NCBI GenBank assembly: GCA_025345505.1
Contig: JANVCC010000185.1
Span: forward strand, 143,757-207,756
Length of the DNA: 64,000 nucleotides
Source: Todiramphus chloris collaris
Lineage: Eukaryota; Chordata; Aves; Coraciiformes; Alcedinidae
Reading direction: 5' to 3'
Shown here one piece after another: positions 37,440 to 48,237 of the stretch; within the stretch, counting starts at the first letter, position 1, and each line of letters starts with the position of its first letter. The notes under the pieces were generated by a model. The model was not told the DNA's origin. It ran no database searches and saw nothing but the letters and a program-made list of their open reading frames with translations. Position numbers and translations under genes: made by a program.

Positions 37440-37453
37440 CCACTAGGTGGCAG
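37440..37453 (+). promoter_or_regulatory. CTCF-type motif, forward
   Basis: CCACTAGGTGGCAG matches the vertebrate CTCF core (CCASYAGRKGGCRS) at every position. It is in the RALGPS1 5' intron, about 7 kb from the CpG island. Binding is inferred from the motif alone. Confidence 0.5.
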
Positions 37454-38082
37454 TGACTCTTAACCTATTACAGGCATGCTTTCAAAAGGTCTTAAGTCTT
37501 GTTTTAATATGTAAACATAACTCGGGAAAGAGCAGGTACTCATCTTAGTTGGATGAAAATGGAAAATTAAAATGGAGTGTTTTCTAGGTTTTAGGGGTTT
37601 TTACACAACTACTGAGAACCTATTGTACAGCATCCCTTAGAAAAATAATGGAAATACAGAGAACATGTCACGATTTGGTTGATATGAAGTACTCAGAAGA
37701 CAATGCTAGATTGCACTGTACTGTCCTAAATCATGAAGAACAGCATTTACTCAGGGCTAGACAATAATTTGCACCTCAGTTTCCTTCGTTCCCAACTACT
37801 TCCATATTTCTATCATTTTGGCTGAAAAAGCAAGTATTTCAGAAGAGATTTGCAAAGTGTAGGAGGCAGTGATTAACACTACTACCTTGTCCATGATATA
37901 ACCTATACTCCAATGGTTGAGATCCTCATGTAGGACTGTGATAAATACTCCCCCTTTAGCATGAAGAATTATTCACAACTATTGGCATGTTCCTTCACTG
38001 CTTCACCCGCTGAAAGTTGGTTTAAAAAGTCTGCTGTCTCTCTCAGATTCTGTAATATCCACCATCTTAATAGCTATCTTTA

Positions 38083-38600
38083 CACAGAATAACTGAGGGT
38101 GGAAGGGCCCTCGTGAGACTACACAGTGCCTCTGCTCAAGCAGTCCCAGACTACATCCCGTTGGGTTTTTATTATCTCCATGGATGACACAATTCTGTTC
38201 AACCCGTTCCAGTGCTTAATCATTCTCCCAGTAAAGTGTTTTCTTGTGTTTAGGTGGAATTCCATGTTTTCCACGTACTCTATTCTAATTTGTGTCCATT
38301 GCCTCTTAACACTCACTGGGTACCACTGAAGGTTCTGGCTCCAATCCCTTTACATCCTCTCATTGGGTATTTCTATACATTGGCAACATCTCCCCTGAGC
38401 CTTCTCTTTTCCAGACTATGCAACCTCGGCTCTCTCAGCATCTCCTCATGTGAAAGGTGCTCCAATCCCTTAATCATCTTTGTTGCTCTCTTTCAGACTC
38501 ACTCCAGTAAGTTCATAACTTTCTTGAACTAGGGAGCCCATCACTACAGTAGCAGAGGTCGATTTACAGGTCTTCAGCACTGACCAAGGAACAAGAGTCC
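38083..38600 (-). mobile_element. CR1 LINE, reverse orientation
   Basis: It starts with acagaataactgagggtgga, agggccctcgtgagactaca and passes through aagtgttttcttgtgtttag and ggtggaatt. It then reads catctcccctgagccttctc, ctcagcatctcctcatgtga and aatcatctttgttgc. All are reversed CR1 landmarks. It lies in the RALGPS1 5' intron. Confidence 0.88.
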
Positions 38601-39027
38601 TTCTGCAAGGCACTGTACAACAACAAACAAAAACAGTAGTAACACAGTGCTATCAGGAAATGGGCCAACAGCATAAAGTAAGAAACAGAATTACAGACTG
38701 CAAGAAAATAGAACAAAGAAGATTACAGTGTGACAAGAGCACTTCTGAGTTCTGAAAAAATACTACAGCTTTATTTCTTAGCAATCACGGGGAGCAGTAA
38801 ATTTGGAAACTGAAGCAAAAGCTTTGATGAATATTCATTTAAGTGAACAAAATAATGGTTGCTATCCAGAACCAACCAGTTCTTCAGGTCTGAAAATTGT
38901 TGTGTGATGGACAAAAACCCCATACCATCTTGATCCATAATCAAGACAGAGCTGCAGCTCTCTCTCCAGCAGAAGTTTCCTCCCGCAGAAGTCTCCTCCC
39001 ACAAAAGTCATTACATTTCAAAAAAGC

Positions 39028-39804
39028 TGTCATGGTTCAGGGCCAGGGCAGCCCGCTAGACCTATAACAGATGCTCTCTGTTAACACTCCTCCCTGCCCA
39101 AAGGGGGAGAGAAAGTGAATAAGGGAGAGAGACTTAGAAATTAGAAGAGAGAACTAGAACAGCTTTCATGAAAACAAAAATAATAATAATTATAGAATAT
39201 ATACAGAACCAGTATTGAATCCAACCCCCCCCCCCCCCAGTAGCAATTACCTCCCCATCACCACCGATGCTGTGGTGCAGGCACCAGAAAAGCCCTGGAC
39301 TGGGCCCAGTGGCAGACAGGAGCTGTGTTCAGGAGCTGGACTCTGTTACCGGATTCAGGAACACACAGATCAGCATCGAAGGCAGAATGAACAAAGTCCT
39401 CCTTGGATGCTGGCATTGAAGATGCGAGTAAGAAGCCAGAAAAAGACCTGAGCCAAGCCGGGGCTTGACCCTCCTGATCCCTCAGTTACAAAACTGAATA
39501 TCAAGTCTATGGGATGGAATCCCTCGTTGGTCAGTTTGGGGTCACCTGTCCTGTCCGCTCCTCCCTGCAGGTGCAGCCTTTTACTTTCGGCGCCCCCAAC
39601 ATGGTGCACAAGATCCAGCAGTGGCCTCGGTCTGCACACCAATCCTTGGTACTAATGCTAACATGGGGTGTTATCACTGCTAGGAGCAGTCACTGCCTGT
39701 GAGAACAGGCTGCTAACTTCAGACAGTGCAGTGAGTCAGAAGAACTGAACTGAAAAGTAAAATCACTGAACAGAATTAATTCTGTTCTCACTCAAACCAG
39801 GACA
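39028..39804 (-). mobile_element. Solo LTR of an avian endogenous retrovirus (fossil)
   Basis: About 777 bp with LTR-type ends: tgtcatggtt at the left and aaaccaggaca at the right, which are inverted complements apart from one base. Read on the minus strand it begins TGTCCTGGTTTGAGT, a start shared by a common family of avian ERV LTRs. No internal viral region adjoins it, so it is a solo LTR. It looks whole end to end. I see no convincing target-site duplication. Class is uncertain (ERVL or ERVK-like) and age moderate. It lies in the RALGPS1 5' intron in the same orientation as that gene. Confidence 0.7.
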
Positions 39805-40058
39805 CAAGTCTGCTGACTTGCATAAGTTAGAAGGACAACATACGTGTTCAGGAGAATTATACTTTAATGGAATCTCAATAAAACAGTCACAGGAAAAGAA
39901 ATAATATATGCTTTTTTACAGTATAATACTGTCATGACTCTAACATGACTCTACATTCTCTAAACTGAGGAGAACTGACAGATATTTCCATAATCTCTGT
40001 CATCAAACAAGTGAAAATAGAAAAATACCTGCTACTTTAGTTACAGGTGCATACTTAC

Positions 40059-40177
40059 AGTGGAATAAGGTAGTTCTGCACTCATTCAACCCATTTTGCT
40101 GCCCACCTCCATCAGTCTGTTGTTGGGTCTAACTCCGGCGACTCAGCAGATTTCTCTCGTTTAAAAGCATGACATTC
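40059..40177 (-). other. RALGPS1: Probable RALGPS1 5' UTR exon
   Basis: 119 nt on the minus strand are bounded by an acceptor (gttaacttacag) and a strong donor (TCCACT|gtaagtat). It is more GC- and CpG-containing than the flanking intron (for example cgccggagtt). It has no long open frame but carries several ATGs with short upstream ORFs. It lies between the CpG island and the ATG exon. The call rests on splice signals and position only; transcript data would settle it. Confidence 0.55.
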
Positions 40178-43100
40178 CTGTAAGTTAACAGGAAACAGGA
40201 TTATGGTGATATTTATTATGTAACCCAGATCCTCTCAAACTGTGCATTCTTTACCTGAAACATGCACTCTGGTATTTTCATTCTTAACTCTCCCTCCCAG
40301 CTTTGATAGCTAGTTCCCCATTCTAGTTCCATTGGTATGTGACAAATTCCCAAACCCAAAATTAGTAAGGGATACATCACAGAGGGAAGAGCAACCTGCA
40401 GCTCTTCCTCACTCTGGTTAACACAAGCTGATACGCATATTTGCATCTTTGTTTTAATCACGTCTTCCAAGGTGCTTTATAAATGGTAAATGCTACTCAT
40501 TCTTACTTCATTTTTAGACTTAACTAAACAAAGCAGAACTGTCACAAAACCAAATACAAACACTCTTCTTTCTCTACATCAGCAAATGAAGCCACAACTC
40601 TTCCACCAAAGATGGTGCAACAAACTTGAGAAAATACTGTTTAGGTAACACACTTTGGTGATATTTACACACAGCTCTTCCCTTTCCTCCTCTTCTGCTT
40701 TATACACTTTTTTTTTTTAACAGATGTTTAGAAAATTATACATAAAATGAGAAGAAAATCCCAATGATAGATACTTTCATGTGTAAATTGATAAGAAATT
40801 CCCATTAAAGCCCATGTGGCTTTGACAAAAAAAAAAAAAAAATCACTGCAGATGACATGGTGCTACTACTGTGCCTCTACTACGGTCTCTATTCTCCTTC
40901 TATTATTATGGAATCTCCACTTATAAAAATGTGTATCTTCTAGTCTTTAAATACATGTAATCCTACTAGCATCAAAGAAAGTGATCTTTTGCTGGAAAAG
41001 TAGTATTCTCTTCATACACTCAAAACTCAGCCAAACTCTGAGTATACACACAGCAGGTACTCCGGGCATGAGCAAATGATCTACGTTATAAAAGAATCAA
41101 AATGACAAGTTATGAACAAGTTAGCATCCACTTAAGTATTTCAACCAAAATTACAGGTGTAATGTATGTTCACATCCCATCTCAGCTTTGTCAATCAGAT
41201 TTGTTCACTGACAATTTTTAGTTTTGTGTGTGTGTGTGTGCACTCTATTCTCTCTACTTCTTTCACTCTCAAAGGCTGTGAAAACTAATTTTCCAAGTAA
41301 AAGTTTGATATATCTGAAAAAAATTGCCTTTGCAGATTCCGTGCTGGAAGTCTCCAGTTGTCTGAACTTTTCAATTCGGCAGCATTAGTTCTACCTCTTT
41401 CTCCACCTCCCCCATGCTGTTAATATGAAAGGTCACCCAGTGCTGAAGACAGACATCAATTAGGCAGATAGAAAGAATTTATCAAAAATAGATACACACG
41501 TCACCTGATGTCAACAAACAGAAGTCCATGAAAACATTATCAAACAGGGAATAAAAAAAAGCCTCGTTAGAAAAAAATAATCGTCAATATTTGGAATCCT
41601 GTATTAAAGATACACACCCCCTGAATAGTAGTTCTTTGATCTTCTCTATAAATCCCTACCACTAACACTTTTCTGAACACTTTGATATTCTCACATATCT
41701 CTGCCCACCTTGAAGGGACAGACTGCAGCAAACATTTTTCTTTTGTGTTCAAGAGCCTCCTTAATCCTGTATTTAATCAATTAGACTGATCTTTCTCCTT
41801 AAGTCTCTCATTACAAACTCTTAAAACATTTTTACTGCTAATTTTGGGGCATTCAGAAATTTTACTTTCCTTTTTAAACTGAGGATAGAAAAACTGTGCA
41901 TTATAATCCTGTATCATTTTAACCATATGATTTAGAACTTAAAATCTTCCTAATTCTGCTCACTACTTCCTTGTCTATTTACTCAGAGATAGAATTAATC
42001 CTTTTTTCCTGTAAGACTGAAGAGTTCTTGTTCAGTTGACTGCCTGAATCATTTGCAGAATGTCTGCTCCTCAAAACACCTTCCCTTTCACTTTAAATGA
42101 AGCCTAAAGTCCGACCATAACACAAGCTCTGTTCAAACACACAGCATGCCCCATGGCCTACTTCACCCTCTTCAGATTTTCAACTGTTCATGTTTTTAAC
42201 AAGTTATGTTATTTACAAATGTTCGCCATGGCATTCACAAATTCACTGCCAGATCACTGATGAATTTGTGCACTATCAGACCCAGCTCACTCCCTGTAGA
42301 TGCTCTCTTTTTTAAAATGAGTTCTTTCAAAAGCAGGCAATACCGATATATGGTACCAAACCTATACACTGTCCATCAGTCTACTACCAGTAAACCAGCT
42401 GTCTATTGGTAACAGACCGACAGACAGTAAACCAACCATTTATTGCATTTGTTATTAAAAGGATTTCACAGTGTTGTTTTTTAAACCTGAGTATCACATT
42501 GTAGTAGAGGGCTCGATTAAGTAAACATATTTACAGTTTTCAGGTAGCCACCTTGGTTGACTCAACCTACAATTGCACATGAGAACAAGGTCCCCTTTGG
42601 CTAGCAAAAAAATTTCTCACAGAACCATGCTACCTAACTATCCCATCATTTCTGTTCTGCAACATATTATGAAATAAAGCCTATTCTATATCCCCTTTTT
42701 GGTTGTTTTTTTTGATATAGGTAACCACAGTAGCATTAAGGAATATGCTTCATGGAGCACTTGCCTGTCATTCACACAACATTAGAACTTCAGAATCAGG
42801 ACTAGCAGGCCACAGATCTCAACTTGTAGCTAGCAATTTAAGAAATCTGGCCCTCAGATTTCTAAATTGTTTATTAACAGGAAAATATCTCATAGTTCTT
42901 ATCTGAATACAACATCCTGTTCCTTACCAGAAGGGAAAAAAAAAATTATACAGACATTAATGGCTTCTCCAAATATGCCTAGCAACAGACAAATATATCC
43001 CTAGGCTTCTTCCTTGCTTAGTCCAGAACAGGTAACAATTTTTCCTTCCTGTCCTGAGCTCTGGTAAGTACAACTGGGTCCAAAACATTTCGGTAATTTT

Positions 43101-44619
43101 TTTATTCATGGTACTTCAAAAAGCCCAATTTATACAACTGCTACCTAGTCCCCCTACTCCCATTTTTATATATCCATTTTTGCATCTAAACTCCTGCATT
43201 TTGAAACTAAGTCAGTTTGAGCTGCTGCTGAAAACTGTTGAACTCAAGTACCATAAGAATGGAATGCATGATTCTTAAAAGGGATGATCTCTCTGTTGAA
43301 TCTCCCCCATTGCATATGGGTTAATACCACAAGTACGATGAAAAATGTGAGCAAAAATTTGCAAAATGAAAGTTGCCATGAAATGTTGACAACTAAAGTT
43401 TAATTAAAAACAAACAAAACCAAAAAAACAACAATAGGTTTTGCAGTTGAGAAAGGTGAGCTTTTGCTGACTGTCAATACAACTTTAACCAAAGAGACTG
43501 AAAAACTACAACTAAACACACTTTAGTTTCACCATTGTTAGTCACAGAACACACTGACTGGGATACAAAACATAGCAAGTATGGTCACTTAGAGATTTAT
43601 TTTTTTTTTAAAGAATAAATTTCTCATTCTTACAATCTGACAAAAACTGTACTTCCTACACGTTTGCTTTAAAGATATTTCATATTTGTATACAAGATAA
43701 ATTAAAATACCTTTCATTTTCTGAGGTGTTCATTAGCAATGTTTTTAAATATACTATGATATCCCTATGTAAAGTTTGGTTATAAAACGTGCTAAGAACC
43801 TAGAAATAAAGTTTACATGGAACAAAAAGCAAAGCTCAATTTCCAGACATCACCCCTTTACTAAAATAAGGTAAATAACCAGAAAAAAAAAAATTAACAA
43901 TGCAGCTAAAAAAAAAGTTTTCTAATATTTGCCTTCAAACTGGTCCTACACTATGCAGGACAGACAACATACAGAAAATGAACAAGTGCATATAGTTCTT
44001 ATTCCCTTATTACACACTCTCCCTGCTTCTCACACATGAAGAATAACTCCAAGGCACAGCATAAAGTTTCAACATGAAAATAAACCTGACTTTAAAACCA
44101 TCTGTTGAACATAAAAGGCACAGATTGATGCATTCAATAATAAGGTCTTTAAGGTAAGGAATATTTTTCCACATCATAAGATGGGCCAAAATAATTCTTA
44201 TTTGTATTCCAACAATAAATAAGAGACTATGTAGCTTCCAGTTACTTGGGTTAAAAACCACAGACTACCAGCAAAAGGCACGCTGTGGTTCTACAGCTGG
44301 GAATTTCAATAACAGTTCCTTCTCCACTAGATGCCTTTGAAGCCTGCTGGAACCAGATCAAAAATTATTTGCAGTGATTTGAAAGCAGATCTCAGCTAGC
44401 CAGGGTTCCTTAACAGCATCTGCACAATACCATTCATATAATAAACAAGTAATTTTCAAATTTATTCCAAAAGTCCAATGGAAGATATGTCCAAACCCTT
44501 AAGGTTTTCACCTGCTCCCTCCCTTACCCTACACAATAAATGAGCCCCTTACTCTCATTGTCTACCAACGACCTCATTTCATCGCACCCCTCAACTCCTG
44601 GAAATCCAACCCATTTGCA
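40178..44619 (-). other. RALGPS1: RALGPS1 5' intron, proximal part
   Basis: Non-coding DNA between the presumed 5' UTR exon and the CpG island, with A/T runs and a TG microsatellite. No recognisable exon or transposon was found. Confidence 0.6.
41225..41240. repeat. (TG)n microsatellite, 8 units
   Basis: A short perfect TG run in the RALGPS1 5' intron. Confidence 0.9.
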
Positions 44620-45050
44620 AAGTCCCTACGCGGCCGGGGCGAGCAGATGCTCCCGTGCCCGAGCCGCGGAGGGGCAGGGCGAGCGGCGGGGACCGCCGGG
44701 GCCAGCAGGAGAGCGCCGCGAGGCCGCCCGCGCATCATCTGGAAGCCGTTCCCGGGGGACGGCCGTTCCTGGGGACCGCTCGGCGGGCAGCTGCCACCTG
44801 CACCGGCAGGATCCGGCGGAGCCCGGGCCCAGCACGGCGCCCCCACTGAGGAGCCTCGCGCCGAAGGCCGCGGGCAGCGGCCCCCGACCCCGCGCACCTG
44901 CCCGCGGGCCGCGCCGAAGGCCGCGCCACGGCCGGAGACGGGCAGAGCCCCGCGCCGCGCCCGCGGCCCTCCCGAGGGCCGGGAGTCACGAGCTTCCCGC
45001 ACGCGGCGCGCCCCTGGAGGGGGGGCTCCCGGCCGGGCCCGTCGCCGCAG

Positions 45051-45450
45051 NNNNNNNNNNNNNNNNNNNNNNNNNNNNNNNNNNNNNNNNNNNNNNNNNN
45101 NNNNNNNNNNNNNNNNNNNNNNNNNNNNNNNNNNNNNNNNNNNNNNNNNNNNNNNNNNNNNNNNNNNNNNNNNNNNNNNNNNNNNNNNNNNNNNNNNNNN
45201 NNNNNNNNNNNNNNNNNNNNNNNNNNNNNNNNNNNNNNNNNNNNNNNNNNNNNNNNNNNNNNNNNNNNNNNNNNNNNNNNNNNNNNNNNNNNNNNNNNNN
45301 NNNNNNNNNNNNNNNNNNNNNNNNNNNNNNNNNNNNNNNNNNNNNNNNNNNNNNNNNNNNNNNNNNNNNNNNNNNNNNNNNNNNNNNNNNNNNNNNNNNN
45401 NNNNNNNNNNNNNNNNNNNNNNNNNNNNNNNNNNNNNNNNNNNNNNNNNN
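45051..45450. other. Assembly gap (400 N)
   Basis: An unbroken run of 400 unknown bases lies in the most GC-rich part of the CpG island. The round length may be an estimate. The likely content is more GC-rich promoter or first-exon sequence of RALGPS1. Confidence 0.99.
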
Positions 45451-45584
45451 GGCTGCGGCGCGGGGGGCCGCAGCCCGGCCGGGTGGAGCCGGGCGAGCGC
45501 AGCCGCCCCGCGCCAGCGGCGGGAGGAAGGCCCAGCCGGGAGCCACCTGTCCCGCCAGGCACACGGCGCTCGTCTACGTCTCAC

Positions 45585-45900
45585 CTGTCGGGGGCCGGCC
45601 GCCCCCAGCGCCGTCGTAGTCGTCGTCCCCGAGCCCTCTGGGCGCGGGGATCCCGGCAGCAGCGGGGCGGGAAGCGGGGGAGGGGGCGGGGTGCCCTCAG
45701 CCCGGCCGGCCGCCCACCCGCCGGACCGACTCCCCCACCGGCAGCAGCCGCCGAGGACGAGGCCCAACCCGGCCGGGAGCGATGGAGGGGAGGGGACGGG
45801 GCGCGCCGGACTGACGGGCCCGCCGGCCAACCGCGGCTCCGCAAGGCAGCGTTCGCCAATCAGCGCGGCGCGGGGCGGGGCGAGCGCGCGGGCTCTGCGC
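45585..45900 (-). other. RALGPS1: Candidate RALGPS1 first (non-coding) exon
   Basis: The minus strand has a near-consensus splice donor at 45584/45585 (CGACAG|gtgaga) inside the CpG island, downstream of the CCAAT and GC boxes near 45.86-45.95 kb. A first exon ending here is plausible. The 5' end is a guess. Other CAG|gtg donors exist at about 44898 and 44802, and a further exon could sit in the gap. Confidence 0.3.
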
Positions 45901-47584
45901 CGCAGCCGCAGGTGTGCCGGCCGTGCTTGGCCCCGCCCCTCCCGGCCCCGCCCACGCGCAGGCCGGGCGCGGCCAGGCCGCTGTCTCCCCGGGGGCTCCC
46001 TGTGGCCGGGCCGCGCGGCCTCTCAGCGGGACCGGACCAGCGGCCGCGGCACCGGGGTCCCGGAAGGCCAATAGCGTCCCCGCAGAGCGATGTGCCCGTG
46101 CTCCGGGTTCCAGTCCTCCCGAGGAGGCGTCGCCGAAACAAGGAAAACCCCTTGCCTTTTACCCGCGTGTCACCTGCAGCGAGGACGTTAACTCGCCTTG
46201 TCCACCCCAAAACCCGCAAACCGCGCCGGGGACGGGCTCACGTGCGGGAGCCATCGGACAGGGGCAGTACCGCGTTCTTCCGAGGCAATTAAACGGGGCT
46301 TTGTGAGCTTCTGGAAGATAAATTTGATAGTAAGAGCATTTCCTCCAGACTACATTCGGTTAAATTTCCCACCCGCTTAATTCTTTAACTCCTCCAAGGG
46401 CTACCGTGACCTTCGTGCTCGCAGCTACATGGCAAAAGGAAGGTGCATGTTTCTCTGCACTACAGCTTCTCCAACAGCAGTATTCTGTGGCCAGGTGGTC
46501 TGTAAGCATTGGTACGGGGAGAACAGTTTCTCTATGGATTTACAGATACACGCGGGATTGATTTCCAGCCCATTAGACTGAACTGAAGTTTTGTAAGTGA
46601 GAGAAAAAAAAACCCTAGTGAGGTTACTCTGAGGAAGTTCTGAGAGACTGAGTGATGCCCAGAATACATTTAGAAGTTGTCTTTCCAATCTCCTAGTTAC
46701 CAAAGGTCTTCAATGACTGTCAAATCCAGAGTAGTTTAAACATCTTCAGACATCCCAGTTAAATATCTATGAACTTGCTTTCCAGAGCAGAAAGATGCAA
46801 TTTGACAATAAACTGTTAAGTATGAAGATAGATTTGGGACCTGCTTGTTAATACTGATGATCACAACTCCAATATCCATGTCAAAGCCAAATGTACTATA
46901 TGGAAACATATCTTCTCTAAATTCCCCCCTACTCCCCCTCCCCCCTGTGGCTAAGTAAAATTAATGTCATGTGAATCTCCAATCACTTCATAGGCATAGA
47001 TTATTCTTTTCTTATTAGAGTTTACCCTATTGGTACTGCTAAGCGACTTCCCTCTAAAACCTCCAGCATCGTCTCCCACTAGAGCAAGGGTACAGGTTTC
47101 TCTGGGAAGGTGTTTTCCACTGTCCTACATCACTATGCCAGGACATGACAACAACTGTTCATGAGCTACAGACCTCTTGAAAAAACCCAACAAATAAATC
47201 TATAGCTACTGGCATTTCTGCAAGGATTACAAAAAAAAAACCAAACAGACAAACCAGAAAACACAATAAACAATCTGAAAGCTCGTTACTTCTTCTCCTA
47301 ATAATTATGAAATTCTAAGTCAGAGTTTCCACACTGAAGCTTAAGCTACTGGAGAGCGATGATGCCCACTGCCTAAATGGGTCTTGTGCATTACGCAGGA
47401 CACCCTCTGAAATCCCAGATATAAACACTACCCTGTTAAGAATGGAATTACTCAGCAGCTGCTCCTGTTGAGGGTATCATAATAAATGAAGATTGGAAAC
47501 TTCCTTTTTAGTTCCTGTTGCAGGTTTCTGCTCTCTACACCACCTTAATTATCCCTGCACAGCTTACATTGTAAAAAATTGGCC

Positions 47585-47599
47585 AGCACCCTCTGGTGG
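47585..47599 (-). promoter_or_regulatory. CTCF-type motif, reverse
   Basis: Read on the minus strand it is CCACCAGAGGGTGCT, with one departure from the CTCF core (T for C). It lies about 1.3 kb beyond the CpG island on the ZBTB34 side. Binding is inferred. Confidence 0.4.
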
Positions 47600-48237
47600 A
47601 AAAAAACGTACAGGCAAGATTCTGGCTTGTGCCGCACTGAGTTATTTGAAAAGGCTGGCAAAACCCATAGCTAAAAAATGTCACTTTAGACAATGCCATT
47701 AGCCATATCATTTCCAGAATTTTTAATTAAATGTTCCTGTTTGCAGTTCAACTGACTTTTGATTGAATATTCAGTTTGATTTTTCCTAAATCCATGCACA
47801 ATACAATTGTAATATGCCATTTTGTATCATTAATGAAATGTTGCATCCATAGGATCAGGCCCCATTTTTCCTGCATCATTACTAAAAGAAAACAAATCAC
47901 ATGACATGTCATGTTCATTGGCTATTCTAGCTTCCCCTCAAGCTGTTTTCAAGAAGTTTGCATGATGAAAAGTTAAGCAATGTGTAGTGTGTCTGGATGT
48001 ATGCAAAGTTCTGTTGAACAGAAATGCTTTTTTTTTACCTAAACCAATTTTTTTCCTTACCCTTCTTAACATAACTTCTTTACAAAATTTTTGTCTTCTA
48101 TCTCCCACTTTGCTAAAAGTGGTGTTTTACAGCACCTTTTAAGCAAGTATTCAATCTCCGAGTATGTTTCTCCTTTGATGCTGAATTCAGATGCCAGCAA
48201 AGATGAGAAAAGTTGAGGCATTTCAGAGCATTCGTAA

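Larger units (their letters stand above)
29817..38082 (-). other. RALGPS1: RALGPS1 5' intron, distal part
   Basis: Intron between the presumed 5' UTR exon and the ATG exon. It holds the unassigned segment at 30.3 kb, a hairpin at 31742-31780, a 21-bp tandem duplication at 33861-33902 and a CTCF-like motif at 37440-37453. I see no other gene. Confidence 0.7.
29739..40085 (-). other. Predicted overlapping upstream ORF of RALGPS1 (34 codons, spliced)
   Basis: If the exon 40059-40177 splices directly to 29816-29690, an ATG at 40085-40083 opens a 34-codon frame. It starts MSAELPYST in the first exon, continues as EYCFHDVVSPMLAELK, and ends GEHV-TAA. Its stop (29741-29739) lies 8 nt inside the main RALGPS1 frame, so it would block or couple to main-start initiation. 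Its start context is weak (T at -3). This is an inference from predicted splicing. Confidence 0.35.
44620..46290. promoter_or_regulatory. RALGPS1: CpG island, probable RALGPS1 promoter
   Basis: Very GC-rich, CpG-dense DNA stands out sharply from AT-rich flanks. It contains Sp1-type GC boxes (for example around 45673-45692, 45872-45882 and 45928-45956), CCAAT motifs near 45855 and 46068, an NRF1-like cgcgcaggc near 45955, and an E-box CACGTG at 46239-46244. It lies upstream of the RALGPS1 start exon and downstream of ZBTB34, as expected for RALGPS1. The transcription start cannot be placed, in part because of the internal gap. Long open frames here on both strands reflect GC-rich stop-poor sequence, not genes. 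Confidence 0.75.

Noticed and set aside
44540-46306. Many long open frames on both strands over the CpG island
   Set aside because: They run through the 400-N gap or arise from GC-rich, stop-poor DNA. They show Ala/Arg/Gly/Pro composition, no domains and overlapping frames on both strands.
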